Source of the DNA: Cordylochernes scorpioides
Lineage: Eukaryota > Arthropoda > Arachnida > Pseudoscorpiones > Chernetidae
NCBI GenBank assembly: GCA_030710605.1
Contig: CP092874.1
Coordinates: 46,158,443 to 46,222,442 of the forward strand
Reading direction: 5' to 3'
Length of the DNA stretch: 64,000 nt
The stretch's first letter is position 1; each line of letters opens with the position of its first letter. Made by a program: the position numbers and the translations under genes. The notes beneath the pieces were generated by a model that saw only the letters and a program-made list of their open reading frames with translations, was not told where the DNA came from and did no database searches. Positions 33,412-44,269 of this stretch are shown here, in pieces.

Positions 33412-34400
33412 AAGTAAAGAGTGAACAGGAATGGATAATTGATAGTGGCGCTACAAGCCATATGACATCCTGTTTTGAACTTTTAAAAAATTCAGAAAAT
33501 AAGGAAAAGAAAATAATCCTTGCTGATGACACTTAAATTGAATCCAAAGCTATAGGAAATGTGAAAATCAAAACAAAAGAAGAAAATTTACTTATCCTCA
33601 AAGATGTACTATTTGTTCCACAAATCAAAGGAAATTTGTTGTCTGTAGGAAAATTAGTACACGACTACCAAATAATAATGTTTTAGCAAAGACAAATGTA
33701 CTATAATAGATTTAAAGGATCAAGTCGAATTGGAAGCTCCAAAAATTGATGATTTTTATATAATAAACTCCTCTGGTTCAAGGGATGAAGAAGATAGTCT
33801 TCAAAGTTAATTGGGATATTTGGCATAAGAGTTTGGGCCACCCTAATGAAAATTACATGAATATAATGAATAACAAAAACTTAGTATACAAATTTAATTG
33901 CATATCTAAAGAAGACTTAAATGATTGCATTACATGTATTAAATCTAAATACTCAAGAAAACCTTTTAAAATAATTGAAAAAACTCAAACCTCACAATCA
34001 TTAGAACTTTTGCATATTGATTTAATTGGGCCCATAAAAGAATAATCTATTGGTAAAGCAAGATTTATTCTTACTATAGTAGATGACTATTCAAGGAAAT
34101 TATTCACTCGATTCTTAAAAGCAAAATCAGAAACTCAAGAAATACCTAAAGGATTTATAGAATATATAGAGAACACCACCAATAAAAGGATTAAAAAATT
34201 CAGGTGTGATAATGGTACTGAATTCAACAACCAAGAATTGGAATCCTATCTGAAAAGGAAAGGAATAGAACATCAAAGAACTACCTTTTTTCCCCTGCTC
34301 AAAATGTAAGATGTGAAAGAGCTAACAAAAGCCTAATAGAAGGAACAAGAGCCCTATTAATTGATTCTGGATTACCAATAAAATTTTGGGCTGAAGCTAT
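33412..34400 (+). pseudogene. Inner copia protease and integrase
   Basis: WIIDSGATSHMT near 33432 is the copia protease active site. 'LFVPQIKGNLLSVGKLVHDY' follows. The GAG-pre-integrase zinc region is ORF 33785-34045 (HKSLGHPNEN...CITCIKSK). The integrase core shows HIDLIGPI (Asp 1), VDDYSRKLF, CDNGTEFN (Asp 2, near 34205) and CERANKSLIE (Glu, shifted frame near 34315). Stops at 33536, 33684, 34044 and a shift near 34290 break it. Confidence 0.9.
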
Positions 34401-35770
34401 GAATACCTATACATACCTTAAAAACAGAACTCCTTCTTATCATAATACTAACAAGACTCCAGAAGAAATGTTCACTGGAAGAACACCTACAGTCTCTCAC
34501 TTAAAGGTTTTTGGATGCAAAGTAGAATTCTGGACACCTAAACATAAAAAATCTAAATTTGAAAAAATTACTAAAACAGGCATTTTTGTGGGATATTCTT
34601 CATGCAGAAAATCATATAGAATTTGCAACCCAGAAAATTTTACAATTACAGAAACAAGAGATGTTGCCTTTTTAGAAAATCAAAAAGGTGCAGAACTATT
34701 AACTTCTAATGAACAAGACAGCACAAATTACTCAATCATGAAGATAGATGGACCTGCAGAAGAAGAAACAAATTCATCATCAGGAGATGAGAAATCCTCT
34801 GTTAAAATTCAGAATCCAGCATCAAATACAAGATACAACTTTAGACACACACATAGACCAGGCTTCTATTATGAACCAAGTTTGAGTGAAGAAAATTATG
34901 AAGAAAATTCAATTATTCAAGCCCCGAATGATGCTCTATTAATGACTCAGTATCAAAATCATATAGCAAAAACTTATAAAGAAGCATTTGAATGCTCACA
35001 AGCAAGTAAATGGACAGAAGCCATGAAAAAAGAAATAAATTCTTTATTAGAACACCATGTATGGGACATTGAACCACTTCCTAAAAGAACAAAACCAATC
35101 AAAAGCAAATGGATTTTTACCATTAAAAATGACCCCATAATCGGAAAAAAGATACAAAGCCAGATTGGTTGCAGCTGGTTATTCTCAAAAACATGGAATT
35201 GATTACTATCAAACATTTTCACTAGTTATAAGTTCTGATACACTCAGAATATTACTTTGTTATTCTGCAATGAAAAATTATGATTTTAAAAATTATGATA
35301 TTGAAACAGCACATTTGTATGGTGACCTCCAAGAAAAACAATATATGTTACAACCTGAAGGTTTTGAAATAGGTGATAAAAACATGGTTTGCAAGCTCAA
35401 AAAGGCAATATATGGTCTTCATCAATCAGCCAAAGTATTTTATGACACCCTCAAAAGTCATCTTTTAGATGAAGGTTTTAAAATCTAACCTCAGATAAAT
35501 GTGTATTATATATGAGAAGAACAATTCTAAGATAATTCTGGGTAAATATGTGAATGATATTCTAGCCATATGTTCAGATTCAAATATAATAAATCAAGCC
35601 ATATCAAAAATAGAAAATAAATTCAAACTCAAGGAAAATACTAAAAATACCAATTTGCTAGGAATGGAAATATACAAAGAAAATGGCAAAATATTCATTA
35701 ACCAGAAAGCTTATATTGAAAATATTTTAATAAAATTTGAAATGGAAAACTGCAAAACTAAATTAACAAA
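34399..35770 (+). pseudogene. Inner copia integrase end and reverse transcriptase, truncated
   Basis: ORF 34399-35202 holds the integrase C-terminal block 'HLKVFGCKVEFWTPKHKKSK' and the RT entry 'ASKWTEAMKKEINSLLEHHV'. A shift near 35155 leads to 35165-35488 with 'AAGYSQKHGIDYYQTFS', 'YDIETAHLYGDLQEKQYM' and 'KLKKAIYGLHQSAKVFYDTL'. After another stop, 35499-35770 has YVNDILAIC, where YVDD has become YVND, and then ends in the truncation. RNase H is missing. Confidence 0.9.
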
Positions 35771-35819
35771 CCACTCAACCCCGACTGCTTCCAACGGGTT
35801 TACAATAAATATATATATA

Positions 35820-36578
35820 CAGGGTGCTTCAAAAAAATGTATACACACTTTGAACTTCCATAGAAAATTTATTTACCGTTCTACAAAGTTAAATTTCAGG
35901 AAAATAGAAAACTGAAAGTCCAATATAAATGAAACATAAATAACAAATGTTAATACTGTTCAAATTGGTGACCTGCAGCATCAATACAATTCTGAGTACG
36001 AGTCACCACAGATTCTGTACATCGTATCAAAACGTCCAATGAGATTTCTCTACACGCTGCTTGAATCTCATTCCAAAGAATGTCTAGGTTACGTGGTTTA
36101 CGTTTGTACACCCCATCTTTTACTGTGCCCTACAAGAAGAAATCCAGTGGTGTAAGGTCTGGAGAGCGTGCTGGATAAAAATTTGTCGGGCCAGTGGCTA
36201 GGACGCAGGGGGCCAATCGAGTTTCCAGCACGCTCTCCAGACCTTACACCACTGGATTTCTTCTTGTGGGGCACAGTAAAAGATGGGGTGTACAAACGTA
36301 AACCACGTAACCTAGACATTCTTTGGAATGAGATTCAAGCAGCGTGTAGAGAAATCTCATTGGACGTTTTGATACGATGTACAGAATCTGTGGTGACTCG
36401 TACTCAGAATTGTATTGATGCTGCAGGTCACCAATTTGAACAGTATTAACATTTGTTATTTATGTTTCATTTATATTGGACTTTCAGTTTTCTATTTTCC
36501 TGAAATTTAACTTTGTAGAACGGTAAATAATTTTCTATGGAAGTTCAAAGTGTGTATACATTTTTTTGAAGCACCCTG
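35820..36578. mobile_element. Large mariner palindrome (foldback), 355-bp arms
   Basis: Left arm 35820-36174 and right arm 36225-36578 are inverted copies with almost no mismatches around a 50-base centre. Each outer end is cagggtgcttc, and TA lies outside. The right half read on plus ends a mariner-like transposase (see separate entry) with its terminal repeat. The left half is the same 3' part inverted. A transcript of either strand would fold into a long double strand. Confidence 0.92.
36189..36449 (+). pseudogene. mariner-like transposase C-terminus in the palindrome
   Basis: Frame: 'WLGRRGPIEFPARSPDLTPL' then DFFLWGTVKDGVYKRK, the last catalytic Asp block (SPDLTPLDFFLWG), ending GHQFEQY. 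The earlier catalytic residues are absent because the element consists of two copies of its 3' part. The opposite arm encodes the same region on the minus strand. Confidence 0.85.
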
Positions 36579-36915
36579 TATATATTTGTGTCGGATATGC
36601 ACGCCCTCAATATGTAACTAATATCGCTGAAATTTGAAACAGGACAGAGAGTAAATTCTGGAAGAGTTTTTTGTCACACTTTTAACCAAGAAAAATTATA
36701 ATTAACCAAGTACTGAGCAACAATAATTTTTTAGTCAGTAATGATGATGGTGACAATTTTGCTGTATCATGCTTGATTGACTTAAACAAAATTATTTAGG
36801 GAAATATTCACTAAAGGAGACCACGGGCGAAACCAGATAATAATTTTTAGTAGGCAGGAAAGAAATTCTACCAGCGAAACATTCACTCGAGCAGAAGACA
36901 CACGAAGCCAGGTCA

Positions 36916-37201
36916 TCTCTATATATAAAATATCGTTTTTCGGCTTTTTGGCTAAGATCATGTAGTATATCTCTGGAAATTTTTATTATATATATCGTTT
37001 TAAAAATATATATTCAGTAGAGAGAATGGATATGTTTGCTCGGAAAATATATTTTATATATTATATAAATATATAATGTAACGAATATTATTATCATTAT
37101 TATCATAATAGTCTGTGTGTTCCGGAATACTATTATCAATAATATTCATTAGGAAAACTTCCACTCGGATAAAACCCTACGAAGCCGGGTACACATCAGC
37201 T
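36916..37201 (+). mobile_element. Short Helitron-like element
   Basis: The 5' edge is a|TCTCTATATATAAAATATCG. The 3' edge is cctacgaagccgggtacacatcagCTAG|T. The outer A and T are the expected insertion dinucleotide. It is 0.29 kb with no coding sequence. Confidence 0.55.
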
Positions 37202-37251
37202 AGTTTGAAAATATGAGTCAGACCTTCCCAAATATTTTTATAATGAACTAA

Positions 37252-37318
37252 AAAGTCGGTGGACGAGTGGGTAACACCCTCGATTCCCGACAGTCATGAA
37301 CCGGGATTGAATCCCGCG
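37252..37318 (+). repeat. tRNA-derived SINE head
   Basis: gtcggtggacgagtgggtaa carries an A box and ccgggattgaatcccgcg a near-consensus B box, spaced as in a tRNA gene. The 3' acceptor strand that should pair with the first seven bases is missing, and an AT-rich body follows. It is an internal RNA polymerase III promoter type sequence, but a SINE rather than a tRNA gene. Confidence 0.6.
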
Positions 37319-38062
37319 TTTAAAATTGTTTAATATGTGAATAACCTTCACATATTATTCCTTTTTCAATTATCATGAACTAGGTTGCTCTTGCTGAGCG
37401 GTACCTATTAATGTGATTCGAACCAGTTACAATGCACTATCAGATTGTAGAACATCGTTTAAAGCTATATAGTGTACAAAATATATTTGTAACGTTTCTA
37501 TGATGATCTGTACACGCCAATATGCAGATGATATTGTTTTGCGTAAAGAAAGAGAGAACAATCAATCGTCTGACTAAATTTATTTCAATCACACGCCTTT
37601 TATATAGTTACAAATATTTTACATAATTCCTAACAGCGTAAAAATTTACATCTACTAATAATTTATAAGCAGAATGTGACATATTTGTATTCTTATTTTT
37701 TAAATACCGAGACGCTATATATATAACTTTATATAAAAGCTTAATAATGTTCGATTTATAGTTTAAAAATATGTATATAGTTAAAAATGTTATATCTCAA
37801 ATATTTTCTAATATGTAAATGAGAACAAAATATCGTTCTTTGATATTCTAAAATTTAGAACTTTTGATAATTCCCTACACAAAAAAACTGAAATAATATT
37901 TTCAGAGTTATATAAACAATAACTAAATAGAAACTATATAGATACGATTTATCTAAGTTGGAATTGCTATTTATTGGTTGTTCCAAATTCACTTGGCATC
38001 CAGGTTTGCGTGATGAGCCAACAAATGAAATTATTGAGAAAAAGCTTGATTTTAAATCGATC

Positions 38063-38545
38063 TGTTACGACGCTTCTCAGTCGTCGAAGTTTGCGTACAA
38101 GGTTTCTAAGAAAAATATGTGGATTATTTGTGGATACAGCTTAGTCCGGTATATTTATTATAAGAGTTTTAAAGAGTAGATTAAAACTATATATAGTAGA
38201 TGGATTTGCCTTCATTGTCCGCCACCAGGGGGATCCTCCTCGTCACCGTTTTCCCGGTCAGTTCATACGGCCACACGCCCGGAGCCCACCACTTGTTGAT
38301 ACACACGGTCCCACTTCTCTGGACACTTTCTTGTCGCCAAAATTGACGCGTCTCCCCACCGCAGATGTTTTTAACTCTCCTCCCACATGGGAATGCCGTC
38401 GTGGCGCCTGTCCTCCCACACACATGTGGACCATCCTCCCATAGCTGCTGTCCATCTATTTTTTTTATAACTTCACTCTGGGATCCCTGCCTCTCGGATA
38501 TCTTGTCATACAGTGAGGAGGAAACTATCTACTCGTATATTACAG
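38063..38545 (-). repeat. Solo-LTR-like repeat (copy of 8366-8786)
   Basis: On the minus strand it matches the 8.4-8.8 kb repeat in order, with extra bases in the middle (38270-38360). aataaa lies near 38158 on the minus strand. Open frames on either strand here (for example 38187-38423 minus) are not supported as genes. Confidence 0.55.
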
Positions 38546-39126
38546 ATCGCTTGCGGCAGGTTGGTCTAGTCTTTATGAACAAATACCTTTCTTGGAAACA
38601 TTTTTACATTTAAAAACATGTAAATAATTTCGTGAGCCTTTATTTTATATTTTTGTATGACATAGAGGTTGAGATACTATACGTTTTTAAGAATAGTGTG
38701 AGTAATGTTCGTGTTACCGATATATAAAAATTTATTATTTTTTTTTAAATAGAGGTTTATTAATATTTAAAATTTTAGGCTTCTAAAATTTATTTATTTG
38801 ATAATCAAATAACCTTTTTTGTATATACAAGTATAATCATATTCACATCCTATATATAATATAATTACTATCTATTATTTTTCAAAAATGTTTATATTTA
38901 TTGATATCCTTCGAAAGTTGTTGATAATAAGTGCAATTAGATACTATTTCTGTGAAAAATTAATATGTTATTTGTTTATTGGTCATTGTTGCTTGTTTTG
39001 TATTTGGCATTCCTAAAAAGGTATATAACAAGTAACTTCGCTAGTAATAAAGGAGAATCAATGCACATTAAATAAATATACTTTCTTCTCCATTGTGGTT
39101 AATTTCACATCGCCTATTATAAATAT

Positions 39127-39536
39127 TTGTCAAAATTCGAAACTATTTAAAAGGCGTAAGATTATTTTTTAAATTAAACAATTTCTAAAAGAGCGAATAG
39201 GAAGAGCGATTGTTCGAAGCATATTATATATTTATAAATGTATGTAATTCTACTGTCCTCACAAAGCTTATGGCCATAGTTAATCTAAAAATACCCATTC
39301 CAAGAGTCTACCAACAGTATCACTATAAAAGGAAGTTCCAAAAATGCAATATAACAGCGGTATAGTAGATTAAACTGGCGAAACCGCTGGGAGGGTTCGC
39401 CACTGATGAGCCAGGCCCTCCCTTTAATTTTTCCACTGCAGTAAGGGCAGTAGAAATTGTTTAATTTAAAAAAAGAATCTCACGCCTTTTAAATAGTTTT
39501 GAATTTTGATAACAGATGGCGCGCTAGTGCATCATA
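39127..39536. mobile_element. MITE copy 1 of a tandem pair
   Basis: The left end aattcgaaactatttaaaag is the inverted complement of the right end near 39488-39515, followed by gatggcgcgctagtgcatca. Internally it holds a strong hairpin gggaggg...ccctccc at 39394-39433 and ctgcagtaagggcag. Same family as 11371-12850 and 45505-45590. Confidence 0.7.
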
Positions 39537-39576
39537 TTATAAATGTTCTAATAAAAGACACAATTTGATATTTGCG

Positions 39577-39908
39577 GAAGAGCGATTGCTCGAAGCATAT
39601 TATATATTTATAAATGTATGTAACTCTACTGTCCTCAAAGCTTATGTCCATAGTTCTTCTAAAATACCCATTCCAAGAGTCTACCAACAGTATCACTATG
39701 AAAGGAAGTTCCAAAAATGCAATATTACCGCGGTATGGTAGATTAAACTGGCGAAACCGCTGGGAGGGTTCACCACTGATGAGCCAGGCCCTCCCTTTAA
39801 TTTTTCCATTGCAGTAAGGGCAGTAGAAATTGTTTAATTTGAAAAAGAATCTTACGCCTTTTAAATAGTTTCGAATTTTGATAACAGATGGCGCGCTAGT
39901 GCATCATA
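39577..39908. mobile_element. MITE copy 2 of a tandem pair
   Basis: It repeats 39201-39536 with a 376-base offset and few changes (gaagagcgattg-tcgaagc to gatggcgcgctagtgcatca). It lacks its own left terminal repeat, so it is a tandem duplication of most of copy 1 rather than a separate insertion. Confidence 0.75.
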
Positions 39909-39965
39909 CACATTTGTATTGGTCTAACCTAACTTAATCTAGGCAACCAATGTTTTAATACCCCC

Positions 39966-40170
39966 TCATAGACAAAACTTAAGGAAGTTGTACTTTTAAG
40001 CATGTATATCGGGATACAGACAATAACTCTGAAAGATATTATAGTGACCTTTATTGAAGACACAGGAAACATAAAGAAGTTTGAATAAGATTGCCTCTGT
40101 TTCTCTCTCTCCTAAATAAGAATAATAATAAAATAGAAGTCTGGCTACATCAAAGGCTCTTTCTCTCTTT
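39966..40170 (-). repeat. Dispersed repeat, partner of 22535-22740
   Basis: Shares gacaaaacttaaggaagttg, cagacaataactct and gacctttattgaagacaca in order with the 22.5-kb copy. See that entry. Confidence 0.5.
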
Positions 40171-41084
40171 CTACATCTTTAAGATAAAATAGCAAAATGA
40201 ATGCTAAAAATTAGATTGATATTAAATAGCACGCTGTTTTTATTTTATAATTTAAAAACGTGTGTACTTAGAAAAGGGGAATAGTTATTTTATATATTTT
40301 TCATTAAAAAATAATTGATGTAATACAATTTTTACCAACTTAATAATGTTGTTCTCTAATACCTAGAAGAGAGAGATAAAATATAGTTTTGAATTATATA
40401 TAATATTCTTTTATTAAAGTATTTCCAGTTTCTATATAAGAGAAGGAATATAGAGTTTTCAAGAATTTCTAAGGAGTATTTATAAGGTTTAATAAGGAAA
40501 ATCTATTTCTATTTACTGGGTAATTTTCTTTATCGCTTGGTGAAAAATGTTTTCTATTTTTTTTTTTAAGTGTTGACGTTAACAATTGAATCCGTTTCAA
40601 ATAAATAAATTTTGTTGGTGTAGATACCAATGAAATATTTCTTTAACAAATATTATTAGAATAATATTTTCTTTTTCTAGAGGAATAGGCTAGACAATGT
40701 TGAGTGCTTCTACAAGTACATTTGTATCAGGGTATATAGAATAAAAGCTATTTTTTACCAAACTAAATTATAAATATGCAAACCTTTTTCGTTATATCCA
40801 TTAGGTTTCGATTTTCATTATTAATTGCGATATATAGGGATTCTACCCACACACACGCATAAACAGCTAAAATGAAATAATTTTCTTTAAATATAGATAG
40901 ACAATTATAATCATATTTATCTTTCTTCAATTTCTTTTTGATTTTCGTAACAATTAACTAATAGAGTGTCATTGAAATATATATATATGTTGTAATATAT
41001 TCCAATATATCTATGTCTCCATGTATTGTATAAATGTATAATGTAATTGCCAAAGTGACAAATAAAATTTCGAGTGAGTGACAG
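40171..41084. other. AT-rich stretch, nothing recognised
   Basis: Strongly AT-rich, with homopolymer runs and no frame with a recognisable domain. Short frames near 40917-41182 have no support. Confidence 0.4.
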
Positions 41085-41530
41085 CCGATGCCAGAAGGAG
41101 GAAAGAGGTCCGAAAAACAAGTCGGGTATGCCCTGTGGTGTGTCGATTTACTGGTCCAGCGATGGCTCAGAAAGTCTCTCAAAGTTAGTGTTTTATTGAA
41201 GATTCTTGATACCTACATTCATATGGGAAGACCAAAAAGGACAACACCCCAGGAATGTACATCTGGGCCCCTCTAGGGTCCTGGTAATTTATGACGTCTG
41301 CATTCTTGTCTCGACGGCGGCGGGGTGCTGCATTCCAGGCTGGCCCCCACAGCCCCTTTTTTTATGAAAACAGTTAGTCAGTATTGGGACGATACTTGCA
41401 GACGCCTCTAGACGGAGCTCTCCCCTACCGGCGCCGGCTGGACTCACTTTTTGCCATCTCCGTGGTGACATCTACCATGTCTCGTTCTTTGGTGCAATAC
41501 ATTCACGCCTGAACCCACTCTAACATTGAG
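41085..41530. other. GC-rich island of unknown nature
   Basis: Base composition changes sharply from its AT-rich surroundings. It contains gacggcggcggggtgctgca, ccaggctggcccccacagcc and ctaccggcgccggctgga. In this window such GC-rich blocks otherwise belong to LTRs and leaders of LTR elements, so this may be another solo LTR or leader. I found no second copy here and no convincing ORF. Confidence 0.35.
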
Positions 41531-43084
41531 GTCACAACGACTGCATTTGACCAACACACTACAGTCATCCTACAGGATCGACTACCTTACCACATATATA
41601 TATATAGATAGACATATTTTATTGACACTCTTAGTCAATTGTTACAAAAATCAAAGAAAATTAAACAAGGATAAATGTGATTAGTTTCAATTTGGTGATT
41701 AAATATAAAAACTGTACTCGGGAAGGGAGACTCCTCCACCTTGAGAGAGTCCTTCTCCAGATAAGGACAGGATCTCTGAGTTCAATGTTGATATAGTGCA
41801 TTTTATCCGATATGTATATGGAAAATATCACTTACACAATTTTTATTAAAATAGTGTCCATATAATGAATATTACTCCCAAAAATATCTTCAAAATATTT
41901 TAAAATAATTCAGTGTATGTATTCCATATATAATTAAATTATTTTTTTTCAACAAACATTTTTGTTGGTGTACTTGTAATGATCTCTGAATTGTTTGGTG
42001 GTTTGTATCTTGTATCACTCAGGCAACCCCTTCGAATTGTTAACGATTATCAAATTTGGTTTTGTTGTAAGATTATACCCTTGAAAGGAGCTTGTTCTCT
42101 CTTCTAGAAGAAGCTCATTTTAAGTTTATAATCTTACAACATAGTTATGGTAATCGAAAGTTGTTGTCTACATCCTAACCAATTTTTTTTTATTATCCCA
42201 TTGTATAATTATACAAGGTCAAGGAGACTATATTCATTGATTTTATTCACAATCCTGGGAGGGTTGGAATATAGGTCCTGTCTTGAGGCTCCCATGCATT
42301 CCAAAAGGTGGTCCGGTGAAGCGTCTCTGGTCCTGCAGATGGTAACCAAAATTTGATTTTCTTTAGTAATTTCTCAACCAGAATATAAAATAGTCGCCAT
42401 TACAAATCCCATTGCATTTTGTATTTTATTCATATTCATGGATTTTTTCTCTTTCCACATTCAAATGATTTCTAGTTTTTTTCACAGAGATATCTCTCGA
42501 AATATCGATTTCTTCTGAAATAAAGGAAGAGAAGGATCATGTATTCATTTTAAAGCTATTTATAACTTTTAAAATATATTTTAATAGCCCGTAAAACTAA
42601 TCTTTAGAAAAGTTTCGATTTTTCAATATTGACGGCGCGCGTAAATCATATTTGGTATAAAAATGGAATGTATTAATTGTAAAAAAAAAATATTCTGAAA
42701 TTTTGAAAATAAGATATAGATATTTAACTGAAAGAGAGGCAATACGTCATAAGGTTCCAAAGAGGTTGCCTGGAAAGTTTGGTAGGAATTTATTCTGTAA
42801 TTTAGGAGTTAACCACGAAACTTTGGAAATGGATTCCTCTGATTTGGCTTCAAACGAAAGGGCAAACAGGGGGTTAAGGCAATTATTCAATATGTATATT
42901 CTTTACTGAATTATTTTAGAAAACCTTGTTTAAATAGGTTTGTCTTATTCTTTATCTCCGGACAACCGCGTCTTTTAATGTTGAGGCAACAGCAACAGCC
43001 ACTTTTAAAAAATCTCAATTCATTTTCAAAATATGTTTAACTTTTGAAAAAACCAACGAAGATCCTATATTAAGTTCCAGCTCT
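41531..43084. other. AT-rich stretch, nothing recognised
   Basis: It contains an inverted pair gtaagattataccct / ataatcttacaac near 42067-42140 and a 68-codon frame at 42703-42909 (MKIRYRYLTEREAIRHKVPK) with no family I can name. No gene is claimed. Confidence 0.35.
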
Positions 43085-44095
43085 ACCGTGCGCGCGTGTG
43101 TTTGCGCGTTTGATGTATGTATGTGTGCGATTGTGATATATGTGTGTGGTGAATGTATGTGTTCGCGTGTGATGTATTTGTTTTGTGTATGCATGTGTGC
43201 GAGTTTGATGTATGTATGTTGTGTATGTATGTGTCGGGTGTGTATATGTGTGTTGTGTATATATTTGTGAGCGTGTGATATATGTGTGACAATTTTTTTT
43301 TGACAATTAAATAATTTTTATTGACCGCTGGTCAACAATTACTCACGAGGAGTCAAAAGGGCAAACAATGTACATTGATCAGGAGGGCAAGGCTATCCTT
43401 AGCTTGTGAATTCCCCTGCGAATGGTGGGATGGCTGTTCCGAGTTCGCTCGAAAGCAGCGTCAAGGAAGCCCGCGAGGTTACTCCCCTCAGGTGAGAGAT
43501 CCCCGAGTAGATCCAGTCTATCTTCGCGGTATAAGACCGCAAACATGACGGCATCCAGGGAAATCCCTGGCTCCAGCAGGGGCTCAAAGCGGGGTCAGCG
43601 ATCATTTCATTGAAGATTGTATCTAACTCCGGCATCAGATCGTCGTCGTCCTCCATCGGGGCAGGTGGTGGAAGCGGGAGGTGTAGTCGTGGCTGGAGTT
43701 GAATCCTGGGGAGCGGGCGGCGCCGGCTCAGCAGGCTGAGGCGCAGGCAGAGGAGGTACACATCGCTCTACTGTTGTATGTTGTATGTGATTCGCGTATG
43801 TGTATGCGTGTGGTGTATGCTATGTGCGCGTGGTGATATATGTATATGGTGAATGTATGTGTTTGCGTGTGAAGTATGTGTTTTGTGTATGCATGTGTGC
43901 ATGTGCGATATATGTGTGTGGTGTATGTGTTCGCGTGTGATGTATGCATGCGGTGTATGCATATATGCACGTGTGATGTATGTATGTGTGCGATTGTGTG
44001 TAAGTGCGATGTGTATGTACGTATGCGCATGTATGTAAGTGTGTAGTGTATGTATGTGTTCGAATGTGTAAATGTGTATGGTATGTACGTGCTTT
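43085..44095. repeat. Two degenerate (TG/TATG)n microsatellite tracts
   Basis: 43085-43290 and 43775-44095 are GT-rich tracts made of tgtatgtgtgcg-like units, and their frames translate to His/Thr/Tyr strings. A 0.48-kb non-repetitive insert (43293-43770) separates them, so they may once have been one tract. Confidence 0.85.
43293..43770 (-). pseudogene. Insert in microsatellite, possible gag-like or retrocopied fragment
   Basis: On the minus strand the insert is GC-rich and has a Pro/Ala-rich stretch then 'EPGISLDAVMFAVLYREDRL' and 'LDAAFERTRNSHPTIRRGIH' before a stop near 43405. Further on come caataaaaatt and, about 13 bases later, nine A (43290-43300), like a processed transcript end. 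A frameshift lies between the Pro-rich and the downstream part. I do not recognise the family. A retroelement gag tail is a guess. Confidence 0.35.
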
Positions 44096-44269
44096 TTGAT
44101 TTTAATCTCCCTTTTCACGTTACTAATATGCATAGGTTAAGGCTTGATTATTTAATAGTAGTTGGAAAGAGATGAAAAGTTTTACAAATAATAAGATGTC
44201 GAACGATGAGAATGACAGTAATAATTATTCAAAAGAAGGAGTCAGTTGAGTTTCTTATCATCTAGTGAA

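Larger units (their letters stand above)
29393..35770 (+). mobile_element. Inner Ty1/copia element inside LTR2 of element A
   Basis: TSD ccact at 29388-29392 and 35771-35775. The 5' LTR 29393-29622 is followed by the tRNA-iMet-type site TGGTAGCAGAG (29625-29635). Order is gag, knuckle, protease, integrase, RT, as in copia. It ends abruptly in RT at aaattaacaaa, next to the TSD. Only the last few bases look like the LTR end (aaattaacaca), so RNase H and the 3' LTR are deleted. A LINE is inserted at 30670-33396. Confidence 0.93.
23979..35804 (+). mobile_element. LTR element A (TC-start LTRs, no pol), hosting LINE and copia
   Basis: LTR1 23979-25414 contains a LINE (24055-25029, TSD tgacaccagctt). 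LTR2 29005-35804 contains a copia (29393-35770, TSD ccact). Net LTR length is about 420-450 bp. Both LTRs begin TCGTAATTTAAA, and LTR1 ends TTACGA. The internal region (25415-29004) has AGTCGACAGGA at 25430-25440, a short gag-like ORF, then about 3 kb of pyrimidine-rich non-coding modules and an accggtggca tract before LTR2. (TA)n lies on both outer sides. No pol is present. Related to B and C. Confidence 0.78.

Noticed and set aside
37252-37318. Functional tRNA gene
   Set aside because: A and B boxes are present but no acceptor stem closes and no terminator T-run follows closely. It fits a SINE head.
38187-38455. Two overlapping minus ORFs near 38.3 kb
   Set aside because: They lie inside a repeat with a second copy at 8.4-8.8 kb in which the frames are not conserved. 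The repeat looks like a solo LTR.
39376-39425. Apparent hammerhead of permuted type in the MITE: CTGGC-GAAACC ... GGTT ... CTGATGA-GCCAG
   Set aside because: Stem II (5 bp) and stem III (3 bp) would form, but only five bases remain for stem I, too few for a hairpin. In the diverged copy at 50945-51000 GAAAC is GCCAC, while the competing gggaggg/ccctccc stem is kept. The match is probably chance.
43085-43290. CRISPR-like array
   Set aside because: The repeats are short, overlapping and without unique spacers, and the sequence is eukaryotic. It is a microsatellite.
43070-44133. His/Thr/Tyr-rich ORFs on the minus strand
   Set aside because: Direct translation of a CA/CATA microsatellite. No start context or domain.
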